The translations under genes were made by a program, and so were the position numbers. From the NCBI GenBank assembly GCA_017413305.1, contig JAFPUA010000158.1:1-39049 (forward strand): a DNA stretch of 39,049 nucleotides. The letters are read 5' to 3'. This DNA is from Candidatus Ruminimicrobiellum caprinum. GTDB taxonomy: Bacteria > Elusimicrobiota > Endomicrobiia > Endomicrobiales > Endomicrobiaceae. Below the pieces are notes generated by a model. The model made no database searches, was not told where the DNA came from, and worked only from the letters and a program-made list of their open reading frames with translations. Of this stretch, positions 29,719 to 37,677 are shown in pieces (position 1 is the first letter of the stretch; each line of letters starts with the position of its first letter).

Positions 29719-29931
29719 ATGGAGAATCAGAACCCTAAGAAAAATAGTGAAGGTTATGCAGACCCTACCGCCTATAACGGGTTAAAGACCATAATCAAGG
29801 AAGAATCTGAAAGCGAAAAACGAAACCGGGAACTGATACATATTTTCAGAACAATAGCCTATCTTGCCGGTTTTGAAATCGTTGGAAGAATTACCTTGAA
29901 AGATAAATTTAATGGAAAGGTGTACAAATGA
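29719..29931 (+). CDS. Small early protein
   Basis: 70 aa, MENQNPKKNSEGYADPTAYNGLKTIIKEESESEKRNRELIHIFRTIAYLAGFEIVGRITLKDKFNGKVYK pattern of a charged N-terminal half and a helix-strand C-terminal half ending in a basic tail. This form occurs widely in Bacillota phage replication regions; its role is unknown. Starts one base past the HD gene stop and overlaps the following gene by ATGA. Confidence 0.6.
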   Translation: MENQNPKKNSEGYADPTAYNGLKTIIKEESESEKRNRELIHIFRTIAYLAGFEIVGRITLKDKFNGKVYK

Positions 29932-30122
29932 TGGATGAAACCTATACTATTGAAATCCATTTTGTGAATGGAGATAAGAAAGAAATCCCCGGTGCTTCAA
30001 ATTGGGGTTATCAGAAAGCAGCGGAAGGGAACTATTGCTTTTTCGTTGAAAAGGACAAGCACAGGGATTACTTTCCTTCCGTCAATGTAAACGCTATTGG
30101 AAAGGCCGGTGATTTTAGATGA
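29928..30122 (+). CDS. Small early protein, strand-rich
   Basis: 64 aa with strand pairs TYTIEIHFVNGDKKEIPG and NYCFFVEKDKHRDYFPSVNVNAIG, so probably a small beta fold. AAAGGTGTAC precedes the ATG, which overlaps the upstream stop. The end overlaps the next gene by four bases. No known family recognised. Confidence 0.6.
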   Translation: MMDETYTIEIHFVNGDKKEIPGASNWGYQKAAEGNYCFFVEKDKHRDYFPSVNVNAIGKAGDFR

Positions 30123-30772
30123 TTAAAGTTGAAAAAGTTCAAGTTTGGGGATTTGAACACGCTGTTAGAGGAATGCGGAATCCATATGATTCATGGGAAA
30201 AATCTGATAGCACCTTTTGTAAAGTAACTGATTGTTATAATTGCGATAATACTTATTTGGGGAAACCGTGCTTTGTAATTGGTGCAAATGATCTAAAATT
30301 GATGCGTCAACTTTTCGCCGCTGGAACAGAACACAGGAAGTTTCTTAGACAGATTGTTGTCAGCATGGATATTATCGCCCCTTTCTATTGGTGGAAAGAA
30401 TTTGATACCTATAAAGTTGGCACGGTTGCTAATAGCTGTTCTACCATGCACACGATAGCCAAGAAAGAATTTACCCTTGATGATTTCAGCACGGAACACC
30501 TTACCAATACTTCAATTAAGGTGCTTGGTGATCTGATAAGAACTATGAATGTTTTCCGGGATTCATACCTTAGAAACGGAAACAAAGTTGATTGGTGGCA
30601 GCTTATTCAGCTTCTTCCTACTTCTTATAATCAGAAAAGAACTGTTACTTTCAATTATGAAAACGCTGCAACTATTATCAAGCAGCGGAACAATCATAAG
30701 CTGAATGAATGGAATGATTTCATTGAAGAACTGCTTAAGCTTCCGAATTTAGCAAAAATCATAGGAAAATAG
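30119..30772 (+). CDS. Phage protein with ThyX-like pattern, signature absent
   Basis: 217 aa: VQVWGFEHAVRGMRNPYDSWEKSDS...IGANDLKLMRQLFAAGTEHRKFLRQIVVSMDIIAPFYWWKEFDTYKVGTVANSCSTMHTI. The order (E/H helix, G-EHRKFLR, AP-YWWKEFDTYK) resembles flavin-dependent thymidylate synthases, but the RHRxxSxNExSxRY signature is replaced by EFDTYKVGTVANSC. I know similar proteins in phages only as conserved hypothetical, so ThyX fold is a guess. It is the last gene before iteron-like array B. Confidence 0.45.
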   Translation: MIKVEKVQVWGFEHAVRGMRNPYDSWEKSDSTFCKVTDCYNCDNTYLGKPCFVIGANDLKLMRQLFAAGTEHRKFLRQIVVSMDIIAPFYWWKEFDTYKVGTVANSCSTMHTIAKKEFTLDDFSTEHLTNTSIKVLGDLIRTMNVFRDSYLRNGNKVDWWQLIQLLPTSYNQKRTVTFNYENAATIIKQRNNHKLNEWNDFIEELLKLPNLAKIIGK

Positions 30773-31084
30773 GCCGTTTTTGTTCCGCTGTTCCGCTGAT
30801 TGTTCCGTTAAAGTTGTTTTAGCGGAACAGAGTAAAAGCCTTAATTTACTTATGTTTTTAAGATGCTTGTTCCGCTGTTCCGCTGAATGGTTAATGTTCT
30901 TATATAAGACTTTAGTATATTAAAGTATATAAAAATAATAATATATAGAATATAGGCGATTTTTGCGGAACAACGGAACAGAATGTTAAAAAAGCCTTGA
31001 TTTTACAGGGTTTTTAAGGTGTTCCGCTAAAATCAGCAGCGGAACAAGCGGAACGGAACAGATTCTATAGAAAGGGGTGTTAAT
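30773..31084. repeat. Iteron-like array B in a 300-base noncoding region
   Basis: Twelve copies of TGTTCCGC/GCGGAACA or one-base variants: 30781, 30789, 30801, 30822 (inverted), 30868, 30876, then 70 AT-rich bases (30890-30958), then 30965 and 30974 (inverted), 31020, 31039, 31048 and 31054 (mostly inverted). The left copies mostly point right and those after the core point left, as in array A at 15015-15220. There is no gene in this stretch. It lies right after the replication genes and before the late regulator, a usual place for an origin. Confidence 0.7.
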
Positions 31085-31504
31085 GTGACTTTCTTTGAAG
31101 CAAAGAAGTATTTGCAGCAAGTAAGGATTCTGAATCAGAACATCAATATAAAAATGCAAAGGCTTTACGAAATGAAGCAACAGCGGCTTTGTATTCCGGC
31201 TAATGACTATTCTAAAGATAAAGTTCAATCTTCTTTGAATGGTGATAATCTTGAAAAATTAATTTCAAAAATCGTTGATCTTGATGAAGAAATAAATACT
31301 TTGATTGATTCTTATGTTTCGTTAAAATGGGAAATCATTAAAAAGCTGGAACGGTTAGAGAATAAGAAGCAGCGAGAAGTTTTGCTTCTAAAATACATAG
31401 ATGGTGAATCTATTTCAGAAATAGCCTTTGAAATGAATTTATCCGCAAACCGGATAAAACAGATAACAAATGATGGAATTATGAACTTTGCAAAAATATC
31501 TTGA
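31085..31504 (+). CDS. DUF1492/sigma-70 region 4-like late regulator
   Basis: 139 aa starting at GTG behind GAAAGGGG. The N-terminal two-thirds are helical and include a basic stretch (MQRLYEMKQQRLC) and a linker; the C-terminal 55 residues are a sigma region 4-like helix-turn-helix: LENKKQREVLLLKYIDGESISEIAFEMNLSANRIKQITNDGIMNF. This design is that of DUF1492/ArpU-like proteins, which switch on late genes in Bacillota phages. A promoter overlapping its stop (31501) and the terminase follow, so it probably controls them. Confidence 0.8.
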   Translation: MTFFEAKKYLQQVRILNQNINIKMQRLYEMKQQRLCIPANDYSKDKVQSSLNGDNLEKLISKIVDLDEEINTLIDSYVSLKWEIIKKLERLENKKQREVLLLKYIDGESISEIAFEMNLSANRIKQITNDGIMNFAKIS

Positions 31505-31528
31505 CTTACCAAGCAAATGTGATATTAT
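31501..31528 (+). promoter_or_regulatory. Promoter before the terminase genes
   Basis: TTGACT (31501-31506), 16-base spacer, TATTAT (31523-31528), overlapping the end of the regulator gene. It lies just before two hairpins and TerS, and is the best candidate late promoter, perhaps controlled by the upstream regulator. Confidence 0.55.
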
Positions 31529-31557
31529 GTCAATGTGAAATTTTATATGTAATCAGA

Positions 31558-31588
31558 AACCCGCCTATCATGCTCAGTAGGCGGGTTT
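31558..31588 (+). terminator. First hairpin in the late leader
   Basis: AACCCGCCTA (31558-31567) pairs perfectly with TAGGCGGGTT (31578-31587), 10 bp, 10-base loop, then TTGTCTT. It is about 23 bases after the predicted late transcription start, so it may cause early termination. Confidence 0.65.
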
Positions 31589-31594
31589 GTCTTA

Positions 31595-31671
31595 TCCCCC
31601 GGAAGGTTTTCCATAGCCGGTTGATTGGTCGGGCAATCGGTGAACCTCCTTCCTTCCGGGGGAACTTTTTT
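31595..31671 (+). terminator. Second, larger hairpin with T tract before TerS
   Basis: TCCCCCGGAAGG (31595-31606) pairs perfectly with CCTTCCGGGGGA (31652-31663), 12 bp, over a 45-base loop that can form an inner stem (GATTG/CAATC). ACTTTTTTAG follows, a T-rich tail. The T tract lies right before the GAAAGGG site of the terminase small subunit. It acts either as terminator, antiterminator or packaging-associated site. Confidence 0.7.
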
Positions 31672-31688
31672 AGAAAGGGATGATTGCC

Positions 31689-32108
31689 GTGAATAGAAAA
31701 CAAAAGAAGTTTGCAGATGAATACTTGATTGATTGCAATGCTACACAAGCGGCAATCAGGGCGGGTTATTCACCTAAGACAGCTAAACAGGTTGGTCAAA
31801 GGCTGTTGACAAATGTTGACCTTTCAACCTACATTGAACAGCAACTTGAACAGATTCACAATGAAAAAACCGCTGACGCTCAAGAAGTTCTTGAATATCT
31901 TACCGCTGTTATGCGGGGTGAACACACAGAACAGGCGCTTAGATTAGTTGGTGAAGGTATTCAAACAATAGATACTATGGAAGTTTCAGCTAAAGACAGA
32001 TTGAAAGCCGCTGAATTGATCGGTAAGCGCTATGGAATGTTCAAAGATAATGTGAATGTTGCCGGTTCTATTCCGGTTGTAATTGCGGATGATCTGGAAA
32101 CCGATTAA
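31689..32108 (+). CDS. terS: Terminase small subunit
   Basis: 139 aa. LNRKQKKFADEYLIDCNATQAAIRAGYSPKTAKQVGQRLLTNVDLSTYI is the Terminase_2 helix-turn-helix with NATQAAIRAGYS and its usual start. It recognises the packaging site and passes DNA to TerL. The GTG at 31689 is nine bases from GAAAGGG; an ATG at 31680 abuts that site and is less likely. A central helical oligomer part and a short acidic end follow. Confidence 0.92.
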   Translation: MNRKQKKFADEYLIDCNATQAAIRAGYSPKTAKQVGQRLLTNVDLSTYIEQQLEQIHNEKTADAQEVLEYLTAVMRGEHTEQALRLVGEGIQTIDTMEVSAKDRLKAAELIGKRYGMFKDNVNVAGSIPVVIADDLETD

Positions 32109-32172
32109 TAACGGGTTAATAACACTATAACAAAGAAAACCCGGTATAATTGGATTCTGTTTCTATGTAACG

Positions 32173-33528
32173 ATGAAAACAAGAAATGAAGTCAGAATTT
32201 CCCTTAAAGAAGCTGTTGGAAAAGGCTATTATGATTTCTGGCATTTCAAAGGAAGGTATAGAGTAGTCAAGGGAAGCCGTGCTTCAAAGAAATCTAAAAC
32301 CGCTGCTTTGTGGTACATCGTGAACTTGATGAAATACAAAGAAGCTAACCTTCTGGTAATCCGCAAAACCTATAGAACCCTGAAAGATTCCTGTTACACG
32401 GAATTGAAATGGGCTGTACACAGGTTACAGGTTGATGATTTTTGGGATTTCAAGGAAAACCCGCTTGAAGCAACTTACAAGCCAACAGGCCAAAAGATTT
32501 ACTTCCGGGGCTTGGATGATCCGTTAAAGGTTACTTCCGTGACTGTTGATGTTGGTTATCTTTGCTGGATGTGGATTGAAGAAGCTTATGAAATCCTGAA
32601 AGAAGAAGATTTTGAAACCCTTGATGAATCTATCAGGGGTTTTGTTCCCCCGGAACTATTCAAACAAATTACCTTTACTTTTAACCCATGGAATGAAAAA
32701 CATTGGATGAAACACCGATTCTTTGATGATCTGGTTGGTTATGATTCCGATGGTAAGCCCATTTACAAAGCACGGGAAAATCCGCTTTCGGAAGATGAGG
32801 ATATTTTAGCCCTAACAACCAATTACCTTTGTAATGAATTTCTGGATGAAGCAGATATAAAGGTTTTTGAGAAGATGAAAAAGAACAACCCCCGCCGCTA
32901 TGCCGTTGCCGGTTTAGGTGGATGGGGTGTTGTTGATGGGCTGGTTTATGAAAATTGGGTTGAACAAAGCTTTGAACTGATAACCAAGAAAGATTTCTTA
33001 AAGCTGGATGAAGCACAACAGAAATCTAAGAATTGGGTGTTCCGGGATAATCTGCAACCGGCTTTTGGTTTGGACTTTGGTTATACAAATGACCCTTCTG
33101 CTTTGTTTGCCGGGTTGATTGATCTGGAAAACCAAATAATCTATGTACTTGATGAACTGTATGAACAAGGATTATCAAACAAGCGGATTTATGAACGGAT
33201 CACCGGGATGGGCTATGGAAAAGAAGCAATCACCGGTGATTCAGCAGAACCCAAAAGCATTGATGAATTGCGTGGTTTAGGTTTGAGGATAACCGGCGCT
33301 AAGAAAGGTAAGGATTCTGTAAACAACGGAATTCAATGGATTCAAGAATACAAAATCATTGTACACCCCCGGTGTGTAAACTTCCTTACCGAAATCAGTA
33401 ATTACCAATGGCAAAAAGATAAGTTTGGGAAAAAGTTGAATGTTCCCATTGACGATTTCAATCACCTTATGGATGCTATGCGCTATGGCCTTGAAAAATA
33501 CATTCTTGGTGGGCGCTGGATGTTTTAA
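32173..33528 (+). CDS. terL: Terminase large subunit
   Basis: 451 aa, packaging motor. RVVKGSRASKKSKTAALWYIV at about 28-48 is the Walker A-type region of Terminase_3 enzymes, LCWMWIEEAYEI the Walker B with catalytic Glu, and FNPWNEKHW the coupling motif. The C-terminal nuclease has LDFGYTNDPSALFAG (first Asp), GDSAEPKSIDELRG (second Asp) and DAMRYGLE (third). There is no strong ribosome binding site; a TATAAT at 32145-32150 might indicate an additional promoter. Confidence 0.93.
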   Translation: MKTRNEVRISLKEAVGKGYYDFWHFKGRYRVVKGSRASKKSKTAALWYIVNLMKYKEANLLVIRKTYRTLKDSCYTELKWAVHRLQVDDFWDFKENPLEATYKPTGQKIYFRGLDDPLKVTSVTVDVGYLCWMWIEEAYEILKEEDFETLDESIRGFVPPELFKQITFTFNPWNEKHWMKHRFFDDLVGYDSDGKPIYKARENPLSEDEDILALTTNYLCNEFLDEADIKVFEKMKKNNPRRYAVAGLGGWGVVDGLVYENWVEQSFELITKKDFLKLDEAQQKSKNWVFRDNLQPAFGLDFGYTNDPSALFAGLIDLENQIIYVLDELYEQGLSNKRIYERITGMGYGKEAITGDSAEPKSIDELRGLGLRITGAKKGKDSVNNGIQWIQEYKIIVHPRCVNFLTEISNYQWQKDKFGKKLNVPIDDFNHLMDAMRYGLEKYILGGRWMF

Positions 33529-33571
33529 TTAATATCGAATTGATAACAGGTTAATATCATGCAAGCCGAAT

Positions 33572-33593
33572 AAGCCCTATATTTCAAGGGCTT
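33572..33593 (+). terminator. Hairpin after terL
   Basis: AAGCCCT (33572-33578) pairs with AGGGCTT (33587-33593), followed by GTTTCTATTT. It lies in the 94-base gap between terL and a small gene and may reduce read-through or mark a processing site. Confidence 0.45.
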
Positions 33594-33622
33594 GTTTCTA
33601 TTTAGCAATAGAAGGGGTTTCA

Positions 33623-33778
33623 ATGTATCTTCATGAAGTGCTTTCAGATGTAAGAATTCATTTAGTGGTTGCTATTTATATGGTTGGAGTAGCAACCGGA
33701 TTAATCCCTTCAACCTTGCTTTTATTTCTGGAAGAATGGAAAGCAAGTAAAAAGAAAGGTAAACACCAAAAGGATTAA
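33623..33778 (+). CDS. Small membrane protein after terL
   Basis: 51 aa: one transmembrane segment of about 22 residues (VVAIYMVGVATGLIPSTLLLFL) followed by a basic tail (EEWKASKKKGKHQKD), predicting a cytoplasmic C-terminus. GAAGGGG precedes the ATG. It might be a small holin-like or superinfection protein, but nothing specific can be recognised. Confidence 0.55.
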   Translation: MYLHEVLSDVRIHLVVAIYMVGVATGLIPSTLLLFLEEWKASKKKGKHQKD

Positions 33779-33782
33779 GGGT

Positions 33783-34109
33783 ATGCAGATTGTAATTAAC
33801 GGGTTGACTTGGAAAGTTCTAAATGCAAACCCGAATAGTGATAATTTGAAAGATTCAAGGGATGTTCCATGTTTCGGAATTACAAGCTTTCCCCGGTTGA
33901 CTATTTATCTTAGGAACGACCAAACAAAAGCCTTATACCGGCAAACACTGATTCATGAACTTGTTCATGCTTATACTTTTTCTTTCGGTGTTCATCTTTA
34001 TGCTGATGATAATACAGAAGAAAGCGTGTGTGATTTCTTTGGGGCTAATGCCGATAAAATAATCACACACGCTAATCAAATTATGGAAAAACTATTTAGA
34101 AAGGGGTGA
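33783..34109 (+). CDS. Small HExxH metalloprotease
   Basis: 108 aa. LTWKVLNANPNSDNLKDSRDVPCFGITSFPRLTIYLRN precedes LIHELVHAYTFSFGV, a His-Glu-x-x-His zinc site, and NTEESVCDFFGANADKII gives the third ligand region (E-V-DFF). This is the ImmA/IrrE- or M78-like compact protease found in phages. It is in the late region between terL and portal, so it may act in virion maturation or host takeover. A GGG site precedes the ATG. Confidence 0.75.
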   Translation: MQIVINGLTWKVLNANPNSDNLKDSRDVPCFGITSFPRLTIYLRNDQTKALYRQTLIHELVHAYTFSFGVHLYADDNTEESVCDFFGANADKIITHANQIMEKLFRKG

Positions 34110-34114
34110 AACCA

Positions 34115-35593
34115 ATGCTTAGTATTCAAGAAATCAAGCGTTTTATGGAAGAAGATTTTTCAAGTGAAAAGAAGCGCTTTGCAAGACAGGGTTTGAAATA
34201 TTATGAAGGTGAACATGATATTCTGAATTATCAGATTTATTACTATGATGCAGATGGTCAGTTACAGCTTGATAAATTCAAATCCAATATCCGTATTTCA
34301 CACCCCTTCTTTACTGAATTGGTAGACCAACAGATTCAATATATGCTTTCCGGTGATGGTAATATAATCCGGTCGGATAATTCAGCCCTTCAAACGGAAC
34401 TTGATGATTATTTCAATGATGATTTCTATTCTGAAATCTATGAACTTTTACAGGGTACGGTTTCCAAGGGCTTTGAATATATGTATGCTGTTACTGATTC
34501 AAAAGGAAAGACCCGGTTTGAATGTGCCGATTCTATGGGTGTGGTTGAAATCCGTGCTAAAGATACGGATGATAAATGTGAATACTACATTTATTGGTAT
34601 ATTGATCGGATTGAAAAGGGTAAGAAGGAAATCAAAAGAATACAGGTTTGGGATAATCAACAGGTTTATTTCTATGTTCAAGATGGAAAAGGTAAGATTA
34701 AACTTGATGAAGATGCCGAATTAAACCCCCGCCCCCATACGATTTACACCGATAAGAAAGGTGAAAAGTTTGGGAAGGGCTTTGGTTTTATTCCCTTCTG
34801 GCGGCTGGATAACGGAAGAAAGCAGTTTTCCGGGTTGAAACCTATTAAAACCCTTATTGATGATTATGATTTAATGGCTTGCAGCCTTTCCAACAACCTT
34901 CAAGATTTCACGGATGCTCTTTATGTGGTTGCCGGTTTTCAAGGTCAAAATCTGGATGAAATGATTCAGAACATCAAAGCTAAAAAGCATATTGGCGTTG
35001 ATGGGGGTGGAACGGTTGATATAAAAACCGTTAATATTCCGCATGAAGCCCGAATTGCAAAGCTTGAACTTGATGAAAAGAACATTTACCGGTTTGGAAT
35101 GGGATTCAATAGCGCTCAGTTAGGGGATGGAAACATCACTAACATTGTTATTAAATCCCGGTATGCGCTGCTTGATCTGAAATGTAATAAGCTTGAAATT
35201 CGCTTGAAGCAGTTCCTTAGAAAGTTGATTTCCGTTGTTCTGGATGAAATCAATACCCGGAACAAAACGGATTATCAGATGAAGGATGTTTATTTTGTGT
35301 TTGATCGTGAAGTTATGACCAATGCACAGGATAATGCAACCATTGAAAAGACAGATGCCGAAAAGCAGCAGATTCAGATTAATACCCTTCTTACTTTGAC
35401 TAATGTCTTTGATAAAGAAACCCTTGTTCAAATGATCTGTGATATTCTGGATATTGATTATGAGGATATTAAAGATAAGCTTCCCAAAGGTGAAGAAGAA
35501 CCGGAAAAGGATATAACCGATGCTGAAAACCTGTTGAATGGAGTTGGTGCAAATGGCATTGAACAAACGGGAACAGGAAGTTCAACAGGCTAA
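34115..35593 (+). CDS. Portal protein, SPP1 gp6-like
   Basis: 492 aa starting at ATG 34115 behind AAAGGGGTGAAACCA. Features of the family: N-terminal helix (EIKRFMEEDFSSEKKRFARQGLKYYEGEHDIL), NIRISHPFFTELVDQQIQYMLSGDGNI, WYIDRIEKGKKEIKR, GFGFIPFWRLDNGRKQFSGLKPIKTLIDDYDLMACSLSNNLQDFTDALYVV (a key portal motif), LGDGNITNIVIKSRYALLDLKCNKLE and a final SPP1-type DNA-tunnel helix. It forms the ring through which DNA is packed and to which the connectors bind. It overlaps the next gene by 41 bases. Confidence 0.92.
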   Translation: MLSIQEIKRFMEEDFSSEKKRFARQGLKYYEGEHDILNYQIYYYDADGQLQLDKFKSNIRISHPFFTELVDQQIQYMLSGDGNIIRSDNSALQTELDDYFNDDFYSEIYELLQGTVSKGFEYMYAVTDSKGKTRFECADSMGVVEIRAKDTDDKCEYYIYWYIDRIEKGKKEIKRIQVWDNQQVYFYVQDGKGKIKLDEDAELNPRPHTIYTDKKGEKFGKGFGFIPFWRLDNGRKQFSGLKPIKTLIDDYDLMACSLSNNLQDFTDALYVVAGFQGQNLDEMIQNIKAKKHIGVDGGGTVDIKTVNIPHEARIAKLELDEKNIYRFGMGFNSAQLGDGNITNIVIKSRYALLDLKCNKLEIRLKQFLRKLISVVLDEINTRNKTDYQMKDVYFVFDREVMTNAQDNATIEKTDAEKQQIQINTLLTLTNVFDKETLVQMICDILDIDYEDIKDKLPKGEEEPEKDITDAENLLNGVGANGIEQTGTGSSTG

Positions 35594-37313
35594 TCTTGAT
35601 GCTGAAAAGGTTCTTCTGAAACAACTGCAAGCTTGTTACCGCAAAGCCCAAAGTGATTGTGTTGCCCGGATTCAAGAATTAGCCGGTAGAACTGATATGG
35701 AAAACATTCAGGCTATTGTTTTCCAAGTACAGTATCAGAAAGCTATCATGCAGCAGATAGGCGGTATTCTGGACACGCTGCAAACAACCCAATTTACTTC
35801 CGTTGCGGATTACCTAACTACTTCCTATGAAAATGGGTGGGTTGGTGCTTTCTATGATCTGCAAGGGCAAGGAATACCGCTAATCTTTCCGGTAAATCAG
35901 GAACAGGTTGTTCAAGCAATTCAAAATGATGCTAAACTTTCCAAGTCTTACTATGATAGGCTTGGTGAAGATGTGGCCTTTCTGAAAAAAGCGGTAAAGG
36001 CACAAGTATCACGGGGGATTGCAAACGGTTCTTCATGGTTTCAGGTAGCACAGGAATTACATAACAAAATGACAAACCCTTTCGGTAACGCTTTGTATAA
36101 CGCTATGCGGATTGCGAGAACGGAAGGGCATAGGGTTCAACAGCAATCCCAATGGAACGCTATCAATGAAGCGAAAAAGGCCGGGTGTGATATTGTCAAA
36201 CAGTGGGATTCCACCCTTGACGGAAGGACACGTTCAACCCATGCCCGGTTAGATGGTCAAATCCGGGAAATTGATGAACCCTTTGAAGTGGACGGTAAAA
36301 AAGCAATGTACCCCGGCGCTTTCGGCAGACCGGAAGAAGATATACATTGCCGGTGCTGTTGCGCTCAAAGGGCAAAATGGGCGCTTGATGAAGATGAACT
36401 AAAGATTCTTCAAGAAAGGGCTGATTTTTACGGCTTAGATAAAACCGCTGATTTTGAAGAATTTAAGCAGCGGTTCAATATCGCAACCACTAAGATTCAG
36501 CTTCCTATAGGAAACCCAAACGGGAATTTAGCTGTTGGTTATGGTCAGGATTTCTATTCTGAAATCAGGCAGCGGGTAGCAGATTGCCCCGATGATGCAG
36601 CGGTAAGACTTTGGGAACAGTATGAAGATGCTGTTAAGGTTGGTGACCCCAATTATAAAGGTCGGGCTTATGCACAAGCGGGAAGGGTTTACATTGATAA
36701 GGGTGTTGCCGAAAAAGGAACTTCTTATCAAAACCCGTTTCAGGTTGTTTTCCATGAATGCGGTCATGCTATAGATTACCTTGCCCGGAAGCTTGGTGTT
36801 GGAAGCGGATATTTCTATTCAAGCACCTATGAAAATGGGAAGTTTCCAAAAACAATCCGGGATGAGGTTTCAGCGTGGGTGTCAAGGCTTGATAAACAAT
36901 TCAAAGCAGAGTTCAAAGCCCATAAAGGGGATTATGTTTGGTTACACGACAACGGTTATATTGATGATTGGTTGTTTAGAGTAATGTACCAAGATGGGGT
37001 TTGGACGGGTGGAGATGTAACATATTCTAAAGCACACGCATATGCAGCGGTTGAACGGGAAATAAGAAGTATTCCCGCATTGTCAAGGGCTGATTTATCT
37101 GATATAGTGGAAGGTGCGACAAAAGGCCGGGTTCAAGCTGGGTTTGGTCATGGTAAAAGCTATTGGAGCGGTTCAGATGAAAACTTAGCTACAGAAGCTT
37201 TTGCAGAAATGTTAGATTCCACTTTCGGTAACCCGGATTCCCTTGAAGTAATCAAGAAATACCTTCCTGAATCCTATCAGGTATTTCAAGAAATGCTTGC
37301 CGCTATACCGTGA
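35553..37313 (+). CDS. MuF-type minor head protein fused to an HExxH metalloprotease-like domain
   Basis: 586 aa from ATG 35553, nine bases after GGAG. Residues about 1-180 are helical (portal-binding). Residues 185-275 carry the MuF signature: RIARTEGHRVQQQSQWNAINEAKKAG, then QWDSTLDGRTRSTHARLDGQ, F-VDG-KAMYPGAFG and EDIHCRCCCA, the (T-DG-TR--H--L-G...HCRC) zinc-site form. From about 330 a second domain follows that is not part of MuF: FHECGHAIDYLARKLG (H401, E402, H405), then DEVSAWVSRL, GVWTGGDVTYSKAHAYAAVEREI and NLATEAFAEMLDST (possible third ligand), i.e. a zinc-metalloprotease-like toxin or enzyme. MuF proteins often carry such C-terminal effector domains in temperate phages. Likely enters the head and perhaps the host cell. 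Confidence 0.85.
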   Translation: MALNKREQEVQQANLDAEKVLLKQLQACYRKAQSDCVARIQELAGRTDMENIQAIVFQVQYQKAIMQQIGGILDTLQTTQFTSVADYLTTSYENGWVGAFYDLQGQGIPLIFPVNQEQVVQAIQNDAKLSKSYYDRLGEDVAFLKKAVKAQVSRGIANGSSWFQVAQELHNKMTNPFGNALYNAMRIARTEGHRVQQQSQWNAINEAKKAGCDIVKQWDSTLDGRTRSTHARLDGQIREIDEPFEVDGKKAMYPGAFGRPEEDIHCRCCCAQRAKWALDEDELKILQERADFYGLDKTADFEEFKQRFNIATTKIQLPIGNPNGNLAVGYGQDFYSEIRQRVADCPDDAAVRLWEQYEDAVKVGDPNYKGRAYAQAGRVYIDKGVAEKGTSYQNPFQVVFHECGHAIDYLARKLGVGSGYFYSSTYENGKFPKTIRDEVSAWVSRLDKQFKAEFKAHKGDYVWLHDNGYIDDWLFRVMYQDGVWTGGDVTYSKAHAYAAVEREIRSIPALSRADLSDIVEGATKGRVQAGFGHGKSYWSGSDENLATEAFAEMLDSTFGNPDSLEVIKKYLPESYQVFQEMLAAIP

Positions 37314-37326
37314 AAGGATGAAGCTT

Positions 37327-37488
37327 ATGGATGATTTGTTACTTGAATACCGTGATAAGTTCGGTGAAAACTTCCCTATTTTCTGCTTTATGGGGATTGA
37401 TGAAGAAGAAGTGAAAAAGGTAATCCGTGAATGTCTGGATGAAGGGGTTGCTTTTGATACTGATTCAATCCCGAATGAAGTTTATTGA
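37327..37488 (+). CDS. Small protein between MuF and scaffold genes
   Basis: 53 aa, acidic: DDLLLEYRDKFGENFPIFCFMGIDEEEVKKVIRECLDEGVAFDTD. I start at 37327, with GAAAGGATGAAGC upstream, rather than at 37318. The helix-loop-helix form is seen in small Bacillota phage proteins near head genes. Function unknown. Confidence 0.6.
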   Translation: MDDLLLEYRDKFGENFPIFCFMGIDEEEVKKVIRECLDEGVAFDTDSIPNEVY

Positions 37489-37503
37489 ACTTCATATTTC
37501 AAT

Positions 37504-37541
37504 AAAACCCGTCTTTTCCTTTTGGGAAGGGCGGTTTTTAT
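37504..37541 (+). terminator. Imperfect hairpin with T tract before scaffold
   Basis: AAAACC (37504-37509) pairs with GGTTTT (37533-37538), with an inner TTCC/GGAA stem and unpaired bases between, then TTTTA. Weak terminator in the 189-base gap. The remaining 37542-37677 contains no gene I can support; a small CCGCT/AGCGG hairpin is visible at about 37590-37604. Confidence 0.4.
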
Positions 37542-37677
37542 ATGCCCGAAAACAGATTAAAGGCGCTTAAACTATGATCTGAATATTACCGCTTGGAACA
37601 GCGGATATACAAATAGTTCCTTGCCGGTGGAAGAAACCACACTTAAAAACAAGGGCAATAAAGAAAGGGTGAAAACC

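Noticed and set aside
31558..31671. tRNA or tRNA-like gene
   Set aside because: The hairpins do not make a cloverleaf and lack conserved T-loop and anticodon features. I found no tRNA in the window.
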